Source of the DNA: BP-133 sp040756995
GTDB lineage: Bacteria; Actinomycetota; Acidimicrobiia; IMCC26256; BP-133
Assembly: GCA_040756995.1 (NCBI GenBank)
Contig: JBFLYK010000084.1
Location: 1-22,608 of the forward strand
Reading direction: 5' to 3'
Length of the DNA stretch: 22,608 bases
Shown here: piece by piece, positions 1 through 7,900 of the stretch
How positions within the stretch are numbered: the stretch's first letter is position 1
How the letters are laid out: each line of letters begins with the position of its first letter
Notes under the pieces: generated by a model
Databases searched by the model: none
The model's input: the letters and a program-made list of their open reading frames with translations, nothing else
What the model was told of the DNA's origin: nothing
Position numbers and translations under genes: made by a program

Positions 1-788
1 CGGCCGACGAGGAAGGCGAGCAGCGCCCCCACCAGCGCGGGGAGCAGCCGCTTGACGACGGGCGAGCCGGCCGTGCCCAGCAGGTCGACGGGCTCGGCCG
101 GCCGGGACACGACCTGCCGGGGGCCGGAGGACACCGTCGCCTGGTCGGACTTCGATCCGTTGCCGCTCGGGGTCCCGACCAGGGCGGCGTCGCTGGCCCC
201 GCCGGGCTCGCGGGTCTGGGGCGCCCCGGGCGCCCCTCCGCCGCCACCGGTGGCGGCCGCCCGGCCGACGCCCACCTCGGCCGGGGCCTCCTGCGTCGCG
301 GCGGCCGCCTCACCGGTCGGAGCGGCCTCGGCCACGGCCGCGCCGCCGGCCAGCACGTTCTTCTCCAGGCACTGGACGAACTGGCCGAGCAGTTTGGTGC
401 TGACGTCGGCCATCACGCCCCGGCCGAATTGGGCCGCCCGGCCGGTGATGGCCAGGTCGGTGACGACGCTCACCCGGGTGCCGCCGCCCTCGGGCATGAG
501 GGTGGCGGTGATGGTGGCGTTGGCGTTGCCCTGGCCCCGGGTGTCACGACCTTCGGCCCGCAGGACCGCCCGGTGGGCGCTGTCGTCCTTCTCGACGAAC
601 GTCGCCTTCCCCTTGTACTGGGCGGTGATCGGGCCGACCTTCACCTTGACGATGCCCCGGTACTCCTCGCCTTCGATCTCCTGCAGCTGGGCGCCCGGCA
701 TGCAGGGAGCGATCAGCTCGACGTCGGTCAGCAGCTTCCAGGCCTCGTCCACCGCGACCGGCACGACAAACTCGTTCGTCAGCTCCAT
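1..788 (-). CDS. coxG: CoxG-family SRPBCC protein with C-terminal membrane anchor (partial, 3' end off the window)
   Basis: Reading starts at ATG 788 and stays open to the left edge, giving 262 residues without a stop. Residues 1 to about 150 form a CoxG/SRPBCC fold (start MELTNEFVVPVAVDEAWKLL, then a CMPGAQL stretch typical of CoxG). An Ala/Gly/Pro-rich linker of roughly 90 residues follows. From about residue 244 there is a basic residue pair and then a hydrophobic segment (LLPALVGALLAFLVG) that looks like a tail anchor. CoxG proteins are known to tie CO dehydrogenase to the membrane and pass its electrons to quinone. The gene is last in the cox operon, 58 nt after the XdhC-like gene. It lacks a clear ribosome binding site but has a TAGGCT hexamer 8 nt before the ATG, so it may also have its own leaderless transcript. 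Confidence 0.88.
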   Translation of the reverse strand, partial: MELTNEFVVPVAVDEAWKLLTDVELIAPCMPGAQLQEIEGEEYRGIVKVKVGPITAQYKGKATFVEKDDSAHRAVLRAEGRDTRGQGNANATITATLMPEGGGTRVSVVTDLAITGRAAQFGRGVMADVSTKLLGQFVQCLEKNVLAGGAAVAEAAPTGEAAAATQEAPAEVGVGRAAATGGGGGAPGAPQTREPGGASDAALVGTPSGNGSKSDQATVSSGPRQVVSRPAEPVDLLGTAGSPVVKRLLPALVGALLAFLVG

Positions 789-796
789 AGCCGGGC

Positions 797-802
797 AGCC
801 TA
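797..802 (-). promoter_or_regulatory. Candidate -10 element for coxG
   Basis: On the minus strand TAGGCT (TAnnnT) ends 8 nt before the coxG ATG. The same arrangement occurs at two other genes in this window. Transcription from it would start at or 1-2 nt before the ATG. No good -35 hexamer was seen, so this is an inference. Confidence 0.35.
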
Positions 803-846
803 CGGGCTGGGAGCGACCGGTTGTGAAGCGAGGGAGCGCCGGGCGG

Positions 847-1947
847 CTACCGCTTGTGCAGTGGGCCCTCGGTGTCGCGCAGGGAGAACGGGGCCTGGCG
901 GCCGGTCCGGCTGGCGATGATCTCGGCGCAGATCGACACCGCCGTCTCCTCCGGCGTGCGGGCGCCGAGGTCGAGCCCGATGGGCGACATCATCCGGGCG
1001 AAGCCCTCGTCGTCGAGCCCCGCCTCCTTGAGCCGCTCGAGGCGCTTCTCGTGGGTGCGGCGCGAGCCCATCACCCCGAGGTAACCGGCCTTGGTCTCGA
1101 CGGCGGCCATGATGGCCGGGACGTCGAACTTCGGGTCGTGGGTCAGCACGCAGACCGCGTCCCGGGGCCCCAGCTCCTTGCCGACGACCTCCAGGTAGCG
1201 GTCGGGCCATTCGTTGATGACCTCGTTGGCCATCGGGAACCGCTTCCGGGTGGCGAACACCGGCCGGGCGTCGCACACCGTCACGTGGTAGCCGAGCAGC
1301 CGGCCGAGCCGGGCCAGGGCGGCCGTGAAATCGATGGCGCCGAAGATGATCATCTTGGGGGGCAGGGCGAAGGACTCGATGAAGACCTTGACGCCCTCTT
1401 CCCGGCGAGCCTCGCCGTGGACGCCGTAGTTCCGGGTGCCCGTCCGGCCGGCCTCCAGCTCGCCCAGGGCGTCGCGGGCGACGACGCGGTCGAGGTCGGG
1501 ATGCCCGAGGGAGCCGATCGGGTCCTGGTCCGGGCGGACGAGCAGCTTCGACCCCGCCCCGGGCCCCTCGATGACGGTGGCCAGGGCGGCCGGTTCACCG
1601 GTCTGGAGCGCTTCGCTGATGGCGACGTCGATTTCGTCGTTGAAGTCGTCGATGAAGATGTGGATCGTGCCGCCGCAGGTGAGGCCGACGGCGAAGGCGT
1701 CGTCGTCGGCGATGCCGTAGGTGACGAGCTTCGGGATCCCCCGCTCGAGAACCTTGAGCCCCTCGGTGAGGACGGCGCCCTCGACGCATCCCCCCGACAC
1801 CGAGCCGATGACCTCGCTGTCCTCGTTGACGGCCATGGCCGCCCCCGGGTCACGGGGCCCGGAACCATCGGTGCCCACCACCCGGGCCAGCGCCACCTGC
1901 TTGCCGGCGGCGCGCCAGCGGCCGATGTCCTCGAGTAGCTCCTTCAC
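847..1947 (-). CDS. XdhC/CoxI-family maturation protein
   Basis: This 366-residue protein has the XdhC_CoxI domain at the N-terminus (GSGPRDPGAAMAV, then GSVSGGCVEGAV near residues 48-60) and the XdhC_C Rossmann domain from about residue 200 (VTVCDARPVFAT, CVLTHDPKFD, GYLGVMGSRRTHEKR). Members bind molybdenum cofactor and help insert its sulfurated form into xanthine dehydrogenase or CODH-type enzymes. The usual glycine-rich loop GAGHxG is here GAIDFT (about residues 203-208), a divergent form; I recall similar ones in other actinobacterial relatives. The GTG start at 1947 has a GGAGG about 6 nt upstream. It sits 25 nt after coxE in the same operon. Confidence 0.9.
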   Translation of the reverse strand: MKELLEDIGRWRAAGKQVALARVVGTDGSGPRDPGAAMAVNEDSEVIGSVSGGCVEGAVLTEGLKVLERGIPKLVTYGIADDDAFAVGLTCGGTIHIFIDDFNDEIDVAISEALQTGEPAALATVIEGPGAGSKLLVRPDQDPIGSLGHPDLDRVVARDALGELEAGRTGTRNYGVHGEARREEGVKVFIESFALPPKMIIFGAIDFTAALARLGRLLGYHVTVCDARPVFATRKRFPMANEVINEWPDRYLEVVGKELGPRDAVCVLTHDPKFDVPAIMAAVETKAGYLGVMGSRRTHEKRLERLKEAGLDDEGFARMMSPIGLDLGARTPEETAVSICAEIIASRTGRQAPFSLRDTEGPLHKR

Positions 1948-1972
1948 TGCTGCCTCCCCCCTACGACTGCGA

Positions 1973-3109
1973 CTACCGAGAGATCACCTCGGCGAGCTTC
2001 TGGAGGGAGTCCAACGAATGCCCCTCCACGAACTCATCAACATACGGGAGCGCCGCCGCCATCCCGGCCGCCAACGGAGCGTAACCCGGTGACGCTTTCA
2101 GTGGGTTCACCCACACTGTCCGGTAGGCGACCCGCTGCAGGCGCTGCATCTGCTCGGCGAGGAGGGCCGGGTCGCCCCGGTCCCAGCCGTCGGACAGGAT
2201 GACCACGACCGACCCGCGGGCCATGCCCCGCACGCCCCACTGGTCGTTGAACGCCCGCAGTCCCTCCCCCAGGCGGGTCCCTCCCGACCAGTCTGGCACC
2301 GACCGGGCCGCCCGGGCCAGGGCGGCGTCGGGATCCCGGGACGACAGCTCCCGGGTGATGCGGGTCAGCCGGGTGCCGAGGGCGAAGGCCTCGATCCGGC
2401 CCCGACCGACCACCGCGGCGTGGAGGAACCGCACCAGCGCCCGGGAGTAGGGCTCCATCGACCCCGACACGTCGCAGATGAGGACGATGCGCCGGGGCCG
2501 CTCCCCCGCCTCCGAGAACGCCCGGCGGATCGGTTCGCCGCCGGAGCGCAGCGAGCGCCGCACGGTCCGCCGGAGGTCAGGACGGCCCTCGGCCTTGCGG
2601 GACGGGCGGCGGCGGCGCGAGCGGCGCAGGGCGCCGTGGAGGCGGAGGTCGTGCATGAGCCGCCGGGCCTCCTCGAACTCGGCGTGGGTGTAGGCGGCGA
2701 AGTCCTTCTGCCGCAACACTTCCTGGCGGCTCCAGCGGACGACCAGGGTCGGGCCCTCGGGTTCGACCGGCTCCTCCTGTTCGCCGGCGCCGCTGTCCTC
2801 CTCTTCCGTGTCGAGCACGACCGTCAGCTCGACCGGCGGCGTGCGGGCGATGATGAAGCCGAGCCGCTGGCGCCAGAAGGCGTCGAAGGCCCGGTCGTAG
2901 GCCGGGATGTCCTCCGGGCGGCCGAGCAGCGTGGTGCGGCCGGCCCAGTAGACCGGTCCGGAGCGGTCGATCCCGGTGAGCGTCAGCGCCTGGGCGAAGG
3001 TGACGGCCCGGCCGACGGGGACGTCGACCCCCGAGCCCCGCAGGACCCGGGCGAAGGCGACGGCCATGCGTTCCGCTTCGGGCGCCGGTTCCGGGTCGTG
3101 CTCAGGCAC
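1973..3109 (-). CDS. coxE: CoxE-like VWA domain protein
   Basis: The protein has 378 residues when started at GTG 3109, which overlaps the coxD stop by 8 nt (GTGCCTGA). A GTG at 3148 is also in frame but would overlap coxD by 47 nt. The C-terminal half is a von Willebrand factor A domain with a complete metal-ion site: DVSGS at residues 213-217, GGTRLGEG and LSDGWD. The middle is acidic (TEEEDSGAGEQEEPVEPEG) and then strongly basic (RRSRRRRPSRK). VWA_CoxE proteins pair with MoxR-type AAA+ ATPases and are needed for active-site maturation of CODH. Its position directly behind coxD matches that pairing. Confidence 0.9.
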   Translation of the reverse strand: MPEHDPEPAPEAERMAVAFARVLRGSGVDVPVGRAVTFAQALTLTGIDRSGPVYWAGRTTLLGRPEDIPAYDRAFDAFWRQRLGFIIARTPPVELTVVLDTEEEDSGAGEQEEPVEPEGPTLVVRWSRQEVLRQKDFAAYTHAEFEEARRLMHDLRLHGALRRSRRRRPSRKAEGRPDLRRTVRRSLRSGGEPIRRAFSEAGERPRRIVLICDVSGSMEPYSRALVRFLHAAVVGRGRIEAFALGTRLTRITRELSSRDPDAALARAARSVPDWSGGTRLGEGLRAFNDQWGVRGMARGSVVVILSDGWDRGDPALLAEQMQRLQRVAYRTVWVNPLKASPGYAPLAAGMAAALPYVDEFVEGHSLDSLQKLAEVISR

Positions 3110-3998
3110 CGCGCTTGATGGCCGTGCGGACGATGTCGGCCACACCATGGCCCCGGACCCGCTCCTGGTCCTCCCGGTACTTGAGCAGCGAGCCGAGGGT
3201 GACCTCGACCGTGTGCTCGTCGAGGGTGGTGCGGCCGAGGGCGGCCAGCGACATGGCCCAGTCGATCGTCTCGGCCACGCCGGGCGGCTTGTAGAGCTCC
3301 AGCGTCCGGACCGCCTCGGTGGCCGCCGCCACCTGCCGGGCCAGGGCCTCGGCCACCCCGGGGGCCCGCACCCGCAGGATGGCCAGCTCCCGTTCGAAGT
3401 CGGGATGGCTGATCCAGTGGTAGAGGCAGCGGCGCTTGAGGGCGTCGTGGAGGTCGCGGGTGCGGTTGGAGGTGAGCACGACCATCGGCGGCACGTCGGC
3501 GTGGAAGGTGGTCAGCTCCGGCACCGTGATCGTGTAGTCGGAGAGGATCTCGAGGAGAAACGCCTCGAACTCGTCGTCGGCCCGGTCGACCTCGTCGACG
3601 AGCAGGACGGGCGGAACCTCCCCCCGGTAATCGATGGCCCGCAGCAAGGGCCGGCGGACGAGGAACCGCTCCGAGTACAGCTCGTCCTCCCGGACCTCGG
3701 CATGGCTGGCCTCGACCGCCCGGAGGTGGAGGAGCTGGCGGGAGTAGTCCCACTCGTAGACAGCCTGGGCGGCGTCGATGCCCTCGTAGCACTGCAGTCG
3801 CAGAAGCTCGGCGCCCGTCCAGCGGGAGAGGACTTTGGCCACCTCGGTCTTGCCCACGCCGGCCTCGCCCTCCAGCAGCAGCGGCCGGCCGAGCCGCAGG
3901 GCGAGGAAGATGGCCGTGGCGAGGCCCTCGTCCGCCAGGTACTCGTGGCGGGCGAGGGCCTCGCTGACTTCTTCGACGGTCTCGGGTCTGACGGTCAG
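3102..3998 (-). CDS. coxD: CoxD-like MoxR-family AAA+ ATPase, probable CTG start
   Basis: The protein has 298 residues. It shows Walker A GEAGVGKT (44-51), Walker B LLVDEVDRADDEF, a sensor-1 asparagine in VVLTSNRTRDL and an arginine-finger region ALKRRCLYHW. In Oligotropha CoxD is an ATP-driven chaperone that matures the Mo/Cu active site. The first ATG, GTG or TTG in frame is the GTG at 3857, inside the P-loop, and cannot be the true start. Conserved-looking sequence (RPETVEEVSEALARHEYLAD) runs further upstream to CTG 3998. That CTG has GGAGG 8 nt upstream and lies 4 nt after the coxM stop, like the other junctions of this operon. CTG is therefore the best start, though a sequencing error or ATT/ATC-type start elsewhere cannot be excluded. 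Confidence 0.9.
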   Translation of the reverse strand: MTVRPETVEEVSEALARHEYLADEGLATAIFLALRLGRPLLLEGEAGVGKTEVAKVLSRWTGAELLRLQCYEGIDAAQAVYEWDYSRQLLHLRAVEASHAEVREDELYSERFLVRRPLLRAIDYRGEVPPVLLVDEVDRADDEFEAFLLEILSDYTITVPELTTFHADVPPMVVLTSNRTRDLHDALKRRCLYHWISHPDFERELAILRVRAPGVAEALARQVAAATEAVRTLELYKPPGVAETIDWAMSLAALGRTTLDEHTVEVTLGSLLKYREDQERVRGHGVADIVRTAIKRGA

Positions 3999-4002
3999 TT
4001 CT

Positions 4003-4824
4003 TCAGCCTCCGGCCTCCTCCAGGGCTCTCCGCACGAGCACCTGGGCCAGGTGCCGACGGTACTCCGGCGAGGCGTTGAGGTCCGTAGGGGGCTCGGTTC
4101 CGTCGGCCGCCTTCATGGCCGCGTCCCGGGCCGAGGCGCCCTGGCTGAGCGCCTCTTCGACGGCGGTGGCCCGCAGCGGAGTGGAGCCCATGTTGACCAG
4201 GGCCACGCCGGTGTGGCCGTTCTTGACCGCGGCGACGCCGACGATGGCCCAGTCGAGGGCCCGACGGTTGAACTTCTGGTACGACCAGCCGGCGCCCGGC
4301 ACCTTGGGCAGGCGGATCTCCGTGAGGAGTTCGTCCGGGGCCAGGGCCGTTTCGAGGAATCCGGTGAAGAACTCGGTGGCGGCGATGGTGCGCTCCCCGC
4401 CGGGGCCGCGGGCGACCAGCGTCCCGCCGAGGGCCAGGATGACCGCCGGGAGGTCGGAGGCGGGGTCGCCGTGGGCCAGCGAGCCGCCGATCGTGCCCCG
4501 GTGGCGGACCTGGGGGTCGCCGACGAGGCCGGCGACGTGGGCCAGGATCGGCACCTCGGTCTTGAGGACGTCGCTGTGTTCGATGTCGTGGTGGCGGGTC
4601 AGCGCTCCGACGGCGATGTGGTCGCCGCCGTCGCGGATGTAGGACAGGTCGCCGATGCGGGCCACGTCGATGAGCACCGCCGGGGAGGCCAGCCGGAGCT
4701 TCATCAGCGGGATCAGCGAATGGCCGCCGGCCAGCAGCTTGGCGTCGTCGCCGTGCTGCGACAGCAGGCTGACGGCCTCGTCGGCCGAGGTGGCCCGGAC
4801 GTAGTCGAATGCAGCCGGAATCAC
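4003..4824 (-). CDS. coxM: Molybdenum hydroxylase FAD-binding subunit (CoxM)
   Basis: The protein has 273 residues from GTG 4824, close to the usual 280-290 of the family. FAD-binding motifs of the PCMH-type medium subunit are present: AGGHSLIPLMKLRLA near residues 32-46 and TIGGSLAHGDPASD near residue 110. This subunit passes electrons from the iron-sulfur subunit to the acceptor. The start lies 2 nt after the coxL stop and has a G-rich Shine-Dalgarno stretch 7 nt upstream. The same frame is open for a long way upstream inside coxL, but that part is not family-like. Confidence 0.94.
   Translation of the reverse strand: MIPAAFDYVRATSADEAVSLLSQHGDDAKLLAGGHSLIPLMKLRLASPAVLIDVARIGDLSYIRDGGDHIAVGALTRHHDIEHSDVLKTEVPILAHVAGLVGDPQVRHRGTIGGSLAHGDPASDLPAVILALGGTLVARGPGGERTIAATEFFTGFLETALAPDELLTEIRLPKVPGAGWSYQKFNRRALDWAIVGVAAVKNGHTGVALVNMGSTPLRATAVEEALSQGASARDAAMKAADGTEPPTDLNASPEYRRHLAQVLVRRALEEAGG
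4007..4011 (-). promoter_or_regulatory. Ribosome binding site deciding the coxD CTG start
   Basis: GGAGG on the minus strand lies in the last codons of coxM, with an 8-nt spacer to CTG 3998. It is the only strong Shine-Dalgarno sequence placed to serve coxD. Confidence 0.6.
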
Positions 4825-4826
4825 GG

Positions 4827-7181
4827 CTAGGCCCCCTTTGCTTCCTGAATCGCCGCCCACACACGTTGCGGCGAGGCCGGCATGCGGATGTCGTTCACAC
4901 CCAACGGCCGGAGCGCGTCGACGATGGCGTTGATGGCCGCCTGGGCGGCGGCGATCGTGCCCGCCTCGCCGACGCCCTTGGCCCCGAGCGGGTTGGAGGG
5001 GCTGGGCGTCACGGTGCTGTCGAGGGTGAAGCTGGGCATCTCGGCCGCCGAGGGCACCAGGTAGTCGGCCAGCGTCGAGCTCAGCAGGTTGCCGTTCTCG
5101 TCGTAGGCCGCTTCCTCGAAGAGCGCCTGAGCCAGGCCCTGGACGATGCCGCCGTGGACCTGCCCCTCGACGATGAGCGGGTTGATCTGGTTGCCGCAGT
5201 CGTCGACGGCGACGTAGTTCAACAGCTCGACCTGCCCGGTCTCCTCGTCGACCTCGACCACGCACACGTGGGTACCGAACGGGAAGGTGAAGTTGGGCGG
5301 GTCGTAGCTCGTCTCGGCCGTGAGGTTCGGCTCCATCCCGTCGGGCAGGTTGTGGGCCTGGAAGGCGGCGAAGGCCACGCCGGCCAGGGGCATCGCCTTG
5401 TCGGGCGACCCCTTGACGGTGAAGAGCGAGTTGGCGAACTCGAGGTCGGCCTCGGATACCTCCATCTGATGGGCGGCGATCGACCGGGCCTTGGCGATGA
5501 TCTTGTCGCAGCCCAGGGCGATGGCCGTGCCGCCCACCGCCAGCGACCGGGACCCGTAGGTGTCGAGGCCGTGGGGTGAGATGGCGGTGTCGGAGTGGAG
5601 GACCTCGACGTCGTCGGGAGCGCAGCCGAGCTTCTCGGCCACGATCATCGACCAGCACGTCTCGTGGGCCTGGCCGTGGGGTGTGGTGCCGGTGACGACC
5701 TCCACCTTGCCGGTCGGCAGGACCCGCACCGTGGCCGACTCCCACCCGCCGGCCACCGCGCCGAGGGCGGCCATGATGCGGGACGGGGCCAGCCCGCAGA
5801 TCTCCATGTAGGAGGACAGGCCGATGCCGAGGTGCTTGGTGGAGCCCGATTCCCGACGGGCCTGCTGCTCTTTGCGCAGCCCTTCGTAGTTGACGATCTC
5901 CAGCGCCCGATCGAGCGCCGGTTCGTAGTTCCCGGAGTCGAACTGGAGCCCGGCCGGGGTGGCGAACCCGTTGTCGAACGGCGGGATGAAGTTGATGCGG
6001 CGGATCTCGGCCGGGTCCTTGCCCATCTTGGCCGCCAGGCTGTCCATGCAGCGTTCGATGGCGTAGCTGGCTTCGGGCCGGCCGGCACCCCGGTAGGCGT
6101 CGGTCGGGTTGAGGTTGGTGAACACCGACGTGCAGGTGAAGGAGTACTTCGGGATGTCGTAGACGCCGTGGTACAGGAACCCGCCGAGGATCGGGATGGC
6201 CGGCGTCAGCAGCCGGAAGTAGGCCCCCATGTCGCCGATGAGCTTCACCCGCACGGCGGTGATCTTCCCGTTGGCGTCGGCGGCCAGCTCGATGTCCTGG
6301 ATCTGACCGCGGCCGTGGATCGACGCCTGGGTGTTCTCGGTCCGGGACTCCGTCCACCGGACCGGCTTCTTCAGCTTTCGGGCCAGCGCCAGGCAGAGCA
6401 CCTCTTCGGGATAGATGTTGAGCTTCGCCCCGAACCCGCCGCCCACCGCCGGCGCTACGACCCGGATCTTCGTTTCCGAGATTCCCAGCGTCAGGGCCAG
6501 CAGGACCCGCAGGATGTGCGGGATCTGCGTCGAGGTGTAGAGCGTGTAGTCGCCGCCGAACGGGGCCGGCACGGCGCAGGCCCCCCGGGGCTCCATGGCC
6601 GACGGGATCAGCCGCTGCTGGATGAACCGCTCCTTGACCGTGTAGGCCGCCTCGGCGAAGGCGGCGTCGACTCCGGCCTCGTCGGGCTGGAGCGGCCAGG
6701 TGTAGGAGGCGTTGGTCCCGAGGTCCTCGTGGATGACGACCCGGTCCGAGATGGCGTCCTCCAGATCGACCACGGCCGGCAACTCCTCGTAGTCGACCGT
6801 CACCCCCTCCAGGGCGTCCATCGCCTGCTGGCGGGTCTGGGCCACCACGACCGCCACCGGATCACCGACGTAGTTCACCGTGCCGCTGCTCAACGGGTAG
6901 TGGGCCGGGACCTTCTGGTCGGGGGTGGCGTTCATGGCCACCGGCAGCGGCGCGGCCCACTGCCCCATCAGGTCCTCACCGGTGTAGACGGCCTCGACCC
7001 CGGGCATCGCCCGGGCGGCCGACGTGTCGATCGAACGGACCCGCGCCCGGGCCGCCGGGCTGCGGACCAGCGCCAGCCACAGGGCGCCGGGAATGTTCAG
7101 GTCGTCGACGTACTTCGCTTCGCCGGTCAGGATCTCGGCGTCCTCCCGGCGGAGGAGACGCTGACCGAGGACGGTTGTCAT
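4827..7181 (-). CDS. coxL: Form II CoxL-like molybdenum-binding large subunit
   Basis: The protein has 784 residues from ATG 7181. It belongs to the xanthine oxidase family of molybdenum hydroxylases. The cofactor-contact loop VGGGFGAKLN is present, and the catalytic base region GVGEAG has Glu739. The active-site loop at residues 362-368 is AYRGAGR, the form II signature. Form I CODH has AYxCSFR, with the cysteine that binds copper replaced here by Gly365. Form II enzymes have been linked to CO use in some bacteria, but their substrate range is uncertain and another hydroxylase activity is possible. The gene order S-L-M is the form II order. It is 4 nt after coxS and has a near-perfect ribosome binding site. 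Confidence 0.93.
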   Translation of the reverse strand: MTTVLGQRLLRREDAEILTGEAKYVDDLNIPGALWLALVRSPAARARVRSIDTSAARAMPGVEAVYTGEDLMGQWAAPLPVAMNATPDQKVPAHYPLSSGTVNYVGDPVAVVVAQTRQQAMDALEGVTVDYEELPAVVDLEDAISDRVVIHEDLGTNASYTWPLQPDEAGVDAAFAEAAYTVKERFIQQRLIPSAMEPRGACAVPAPFGGDYTLYTSTQIPHILRVLLALTLGISETKIRVVAPAVGGGFGAKLNIYPEEVLCLALARKLKKPVRWTESRTENTQASIHGRGQIQDIELAADANGKITAVRVKLIGDMGAYFRLLTPAIPILGGFLYHGVYDIPKYSFTCTSVFTNLNPTDAYRGAGRPEASYAIERCMDSLAAKMGKDPAEIRRINFIPPFDNGFATPAGLQFDSGNYEPALDRALEIVNYEGLRKEQQARRESGSTKHLGIGLSSYMEICGLAPSRIMAALGAVAGGWESATVRVLPTGKVEVVTGTTPHGQAHETCWSMIVAEKLGCAPDDVEVLHSDTAISPHGLDTYGSRSLAVGGTAIALGCDKIIAKARSIAAHQMEVSEADLEFANSLFTVKGSPDKAMPLAGVAFAAFQAHNLPDGMEPNLTAETSYDPPNFTFPFGTHVCVVEVDEETGQVELLNYVAVDDCGNQINPLIVEGQVHGGIVQGLAQALFEEAAYDENGNLLSSTLADYLVPSAAEMPSFTLDSTVTPSPSNPLGAKGVGEAGTIAAAQAAINAIVDALRPLGVNDIRMPASPQRVWAAIQEAKGA

Positions 7182-7183
7182 AC

Positions 7184-7193
7184 GATCACCTCC
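7184..7193 (-). promoter_or_regulatory. Very strong ribosome binding site of coxL
   Basis: GGAGGTGATC on the minus strand is a full complement of the 16S rRNA 3' end. It also contains the TGA stop of coxS. The ATG of coxL follows 2 nt later, that is 7 nt after GGAGG. It supports the 7181 start over the in-frame codon at 7199 and suggests strong translation of the catalytic subunit. Confidence 0.75.
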
Positions 7194-7647
7194 CCCCACC
7201 GCTGGCGGCGAGCACGGCCTTGACGATGTTGTGGTAGCCGGTGCAGCGGCACAGGTTGCCCTCGAGGCCCTCCCGGACGTCGGCCTCGGTGGGGTTCGGG
7301 TGCTCCTGGAGCAGCGACACCGCCGCCATCACCATCCCCGCCGTGCAGTAGCCGCACTGCAGGCCGTGGTTCTCGTGGAACGCCTGCTGCATGGGATGAA
7401 AATCGCCGTTGGTGGCCAGGCCCTCGATGGTGGTGATCTCGGCGCCGTCGGCCTGGACGGCGAACATCGTGCAGCTCTTGACCGACTCACCGTTGAGCAG
7501 AACGGTGCACGCCCCGCAGGACGTCGTGTCACAGCCGATCTTCGTCCCGGTCAGACCGAGCACTTCCCGCAGGTAGAACACGAGCAGCAACCGGGGCTCG
7601 ACGTCGTGCTCCTGCGTCGAGCCGTTCACGGTCATGGAAACCCGCAC
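7186..7647 (-). CDS. coxS: Molybdenum hydroxylase 2Fe-2S subunit (CoxS)
   Basis: The protein has 153 residues from GTG 7647. It has the plant-ferredoxin-type cluster CDTTSCGACTVLLNG with a fourth cysteine in SVKSC, and the second all-helical cluster domain with CGYC and CRCTG. These two 2Fe-2S clusters carry electrons from the Mo site to FAD. GTG codons at 7656, 7653 and 7647 and ATG 7635 are all in frame. I prefer 7647 because it gives the family-typical start xRVSMTVNG and has a G-rich stretch at suitable distance. It is the first gene of the cox operon. Confidence 0.93.
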   Translation of the reverse strand: MRVSMTVNGSTQEHDVEPRLLLVFYLREVLGLTGTKIGCDTTSCGACTVLLNGESVKSCTMFAVQADGAEITTIEGLATNGDFHPMQQAFHENHGLQCGYCTAGMVMAAVSLLQEHPNPTEADVREGLEGNLCRCTGYHNIVKAVLAASGGGR

Positions 7648-7728
7648 TGGCACCACCCCCCGGAGGTTTCGTCGGCGAAAAGGGCCCCATCATGCCGCAC
7701 GCGGCGGGCTCGGCCCCGAGAGAACTCC

Positions 7729-7747
7729 ACAAAGGCAAAAAATTTGT
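7729..7747 (-). promoter_or_regulatory. AT-rich inverted repeat upstream of the cox operon
   Basis: ACAAA and TTTGT arms are separated by 9 nt (GGCAAAAAA on the plus strand) in the only AT-rich patch of the 250-bp region upstream of coxS. It lies about 80-100 bp before the coxS start, a suitable place for an operator or promoter element. No convincing -35/-10 pair was found, so the role is inferred. Confidence 0.3.
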
Positions 7748-7821
7748 CCCAACCGCGTCATTCGTGCCGGGTTGCACCGTTGTTGTGGTTGGAAGTCCGT
7801 TCCCCCCAGCGGCCCTCCCAA

Positions 7822-7853
7822 GCCCCCCGGCCCCGCACCCAGGGTCGGGGGGC
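7822..7853 (-). terminator. GC-rich hairpin after the SCP-2-like gene
   Basis: A perfect 8-bp stem (GCCCCCCG with CGGGGGGC) encloses a 16-nt loop. It begins about 50 nt beyond the SCP-2-like stop codon and lies between that gene and the cox operon. On the minus strand no U-run follows; on the plus strand GCCCCTTTT follows. It may insulate the cox operon from upstream transcription. Confidence 0.4.
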
Positions 7854-7900
7854 GCCCCTTTTCCCGGCCGATTTTCCGTGACGACTTTTCCCGGGCCGAC

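Noticed and set aside
52..1938. Very long plus-strand open frame opposite coxG and the XdhC-like gene
   Set aside because: It is antisense to two clear genes, rich in Arg/Pro/Gly/Ala, with no recognisable motif. High GC content makes such frames common.
3855..3857. GTG as the start of the AAA+ ATPase gene
   Set aside because: It lies in the middle of the Walker A motif and would remove the ATP-binding glycines and the conserved N-terminus.
4825..6357. Extension of the coxM frame upstream into coxL, as if a large fused protein
   Set aside because: The upstream part reads as a frame-shifted coxL (Arg/Gly/Pro-rich) and family-like CoxM begins only at GTG 4824.
7648..7730. Molybdenum cofactor riboswitch in the coxS leader
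   Set aside because: Only short isolated stems are present; I could not find the multi-stem arrangement of that riboswitch by eye.
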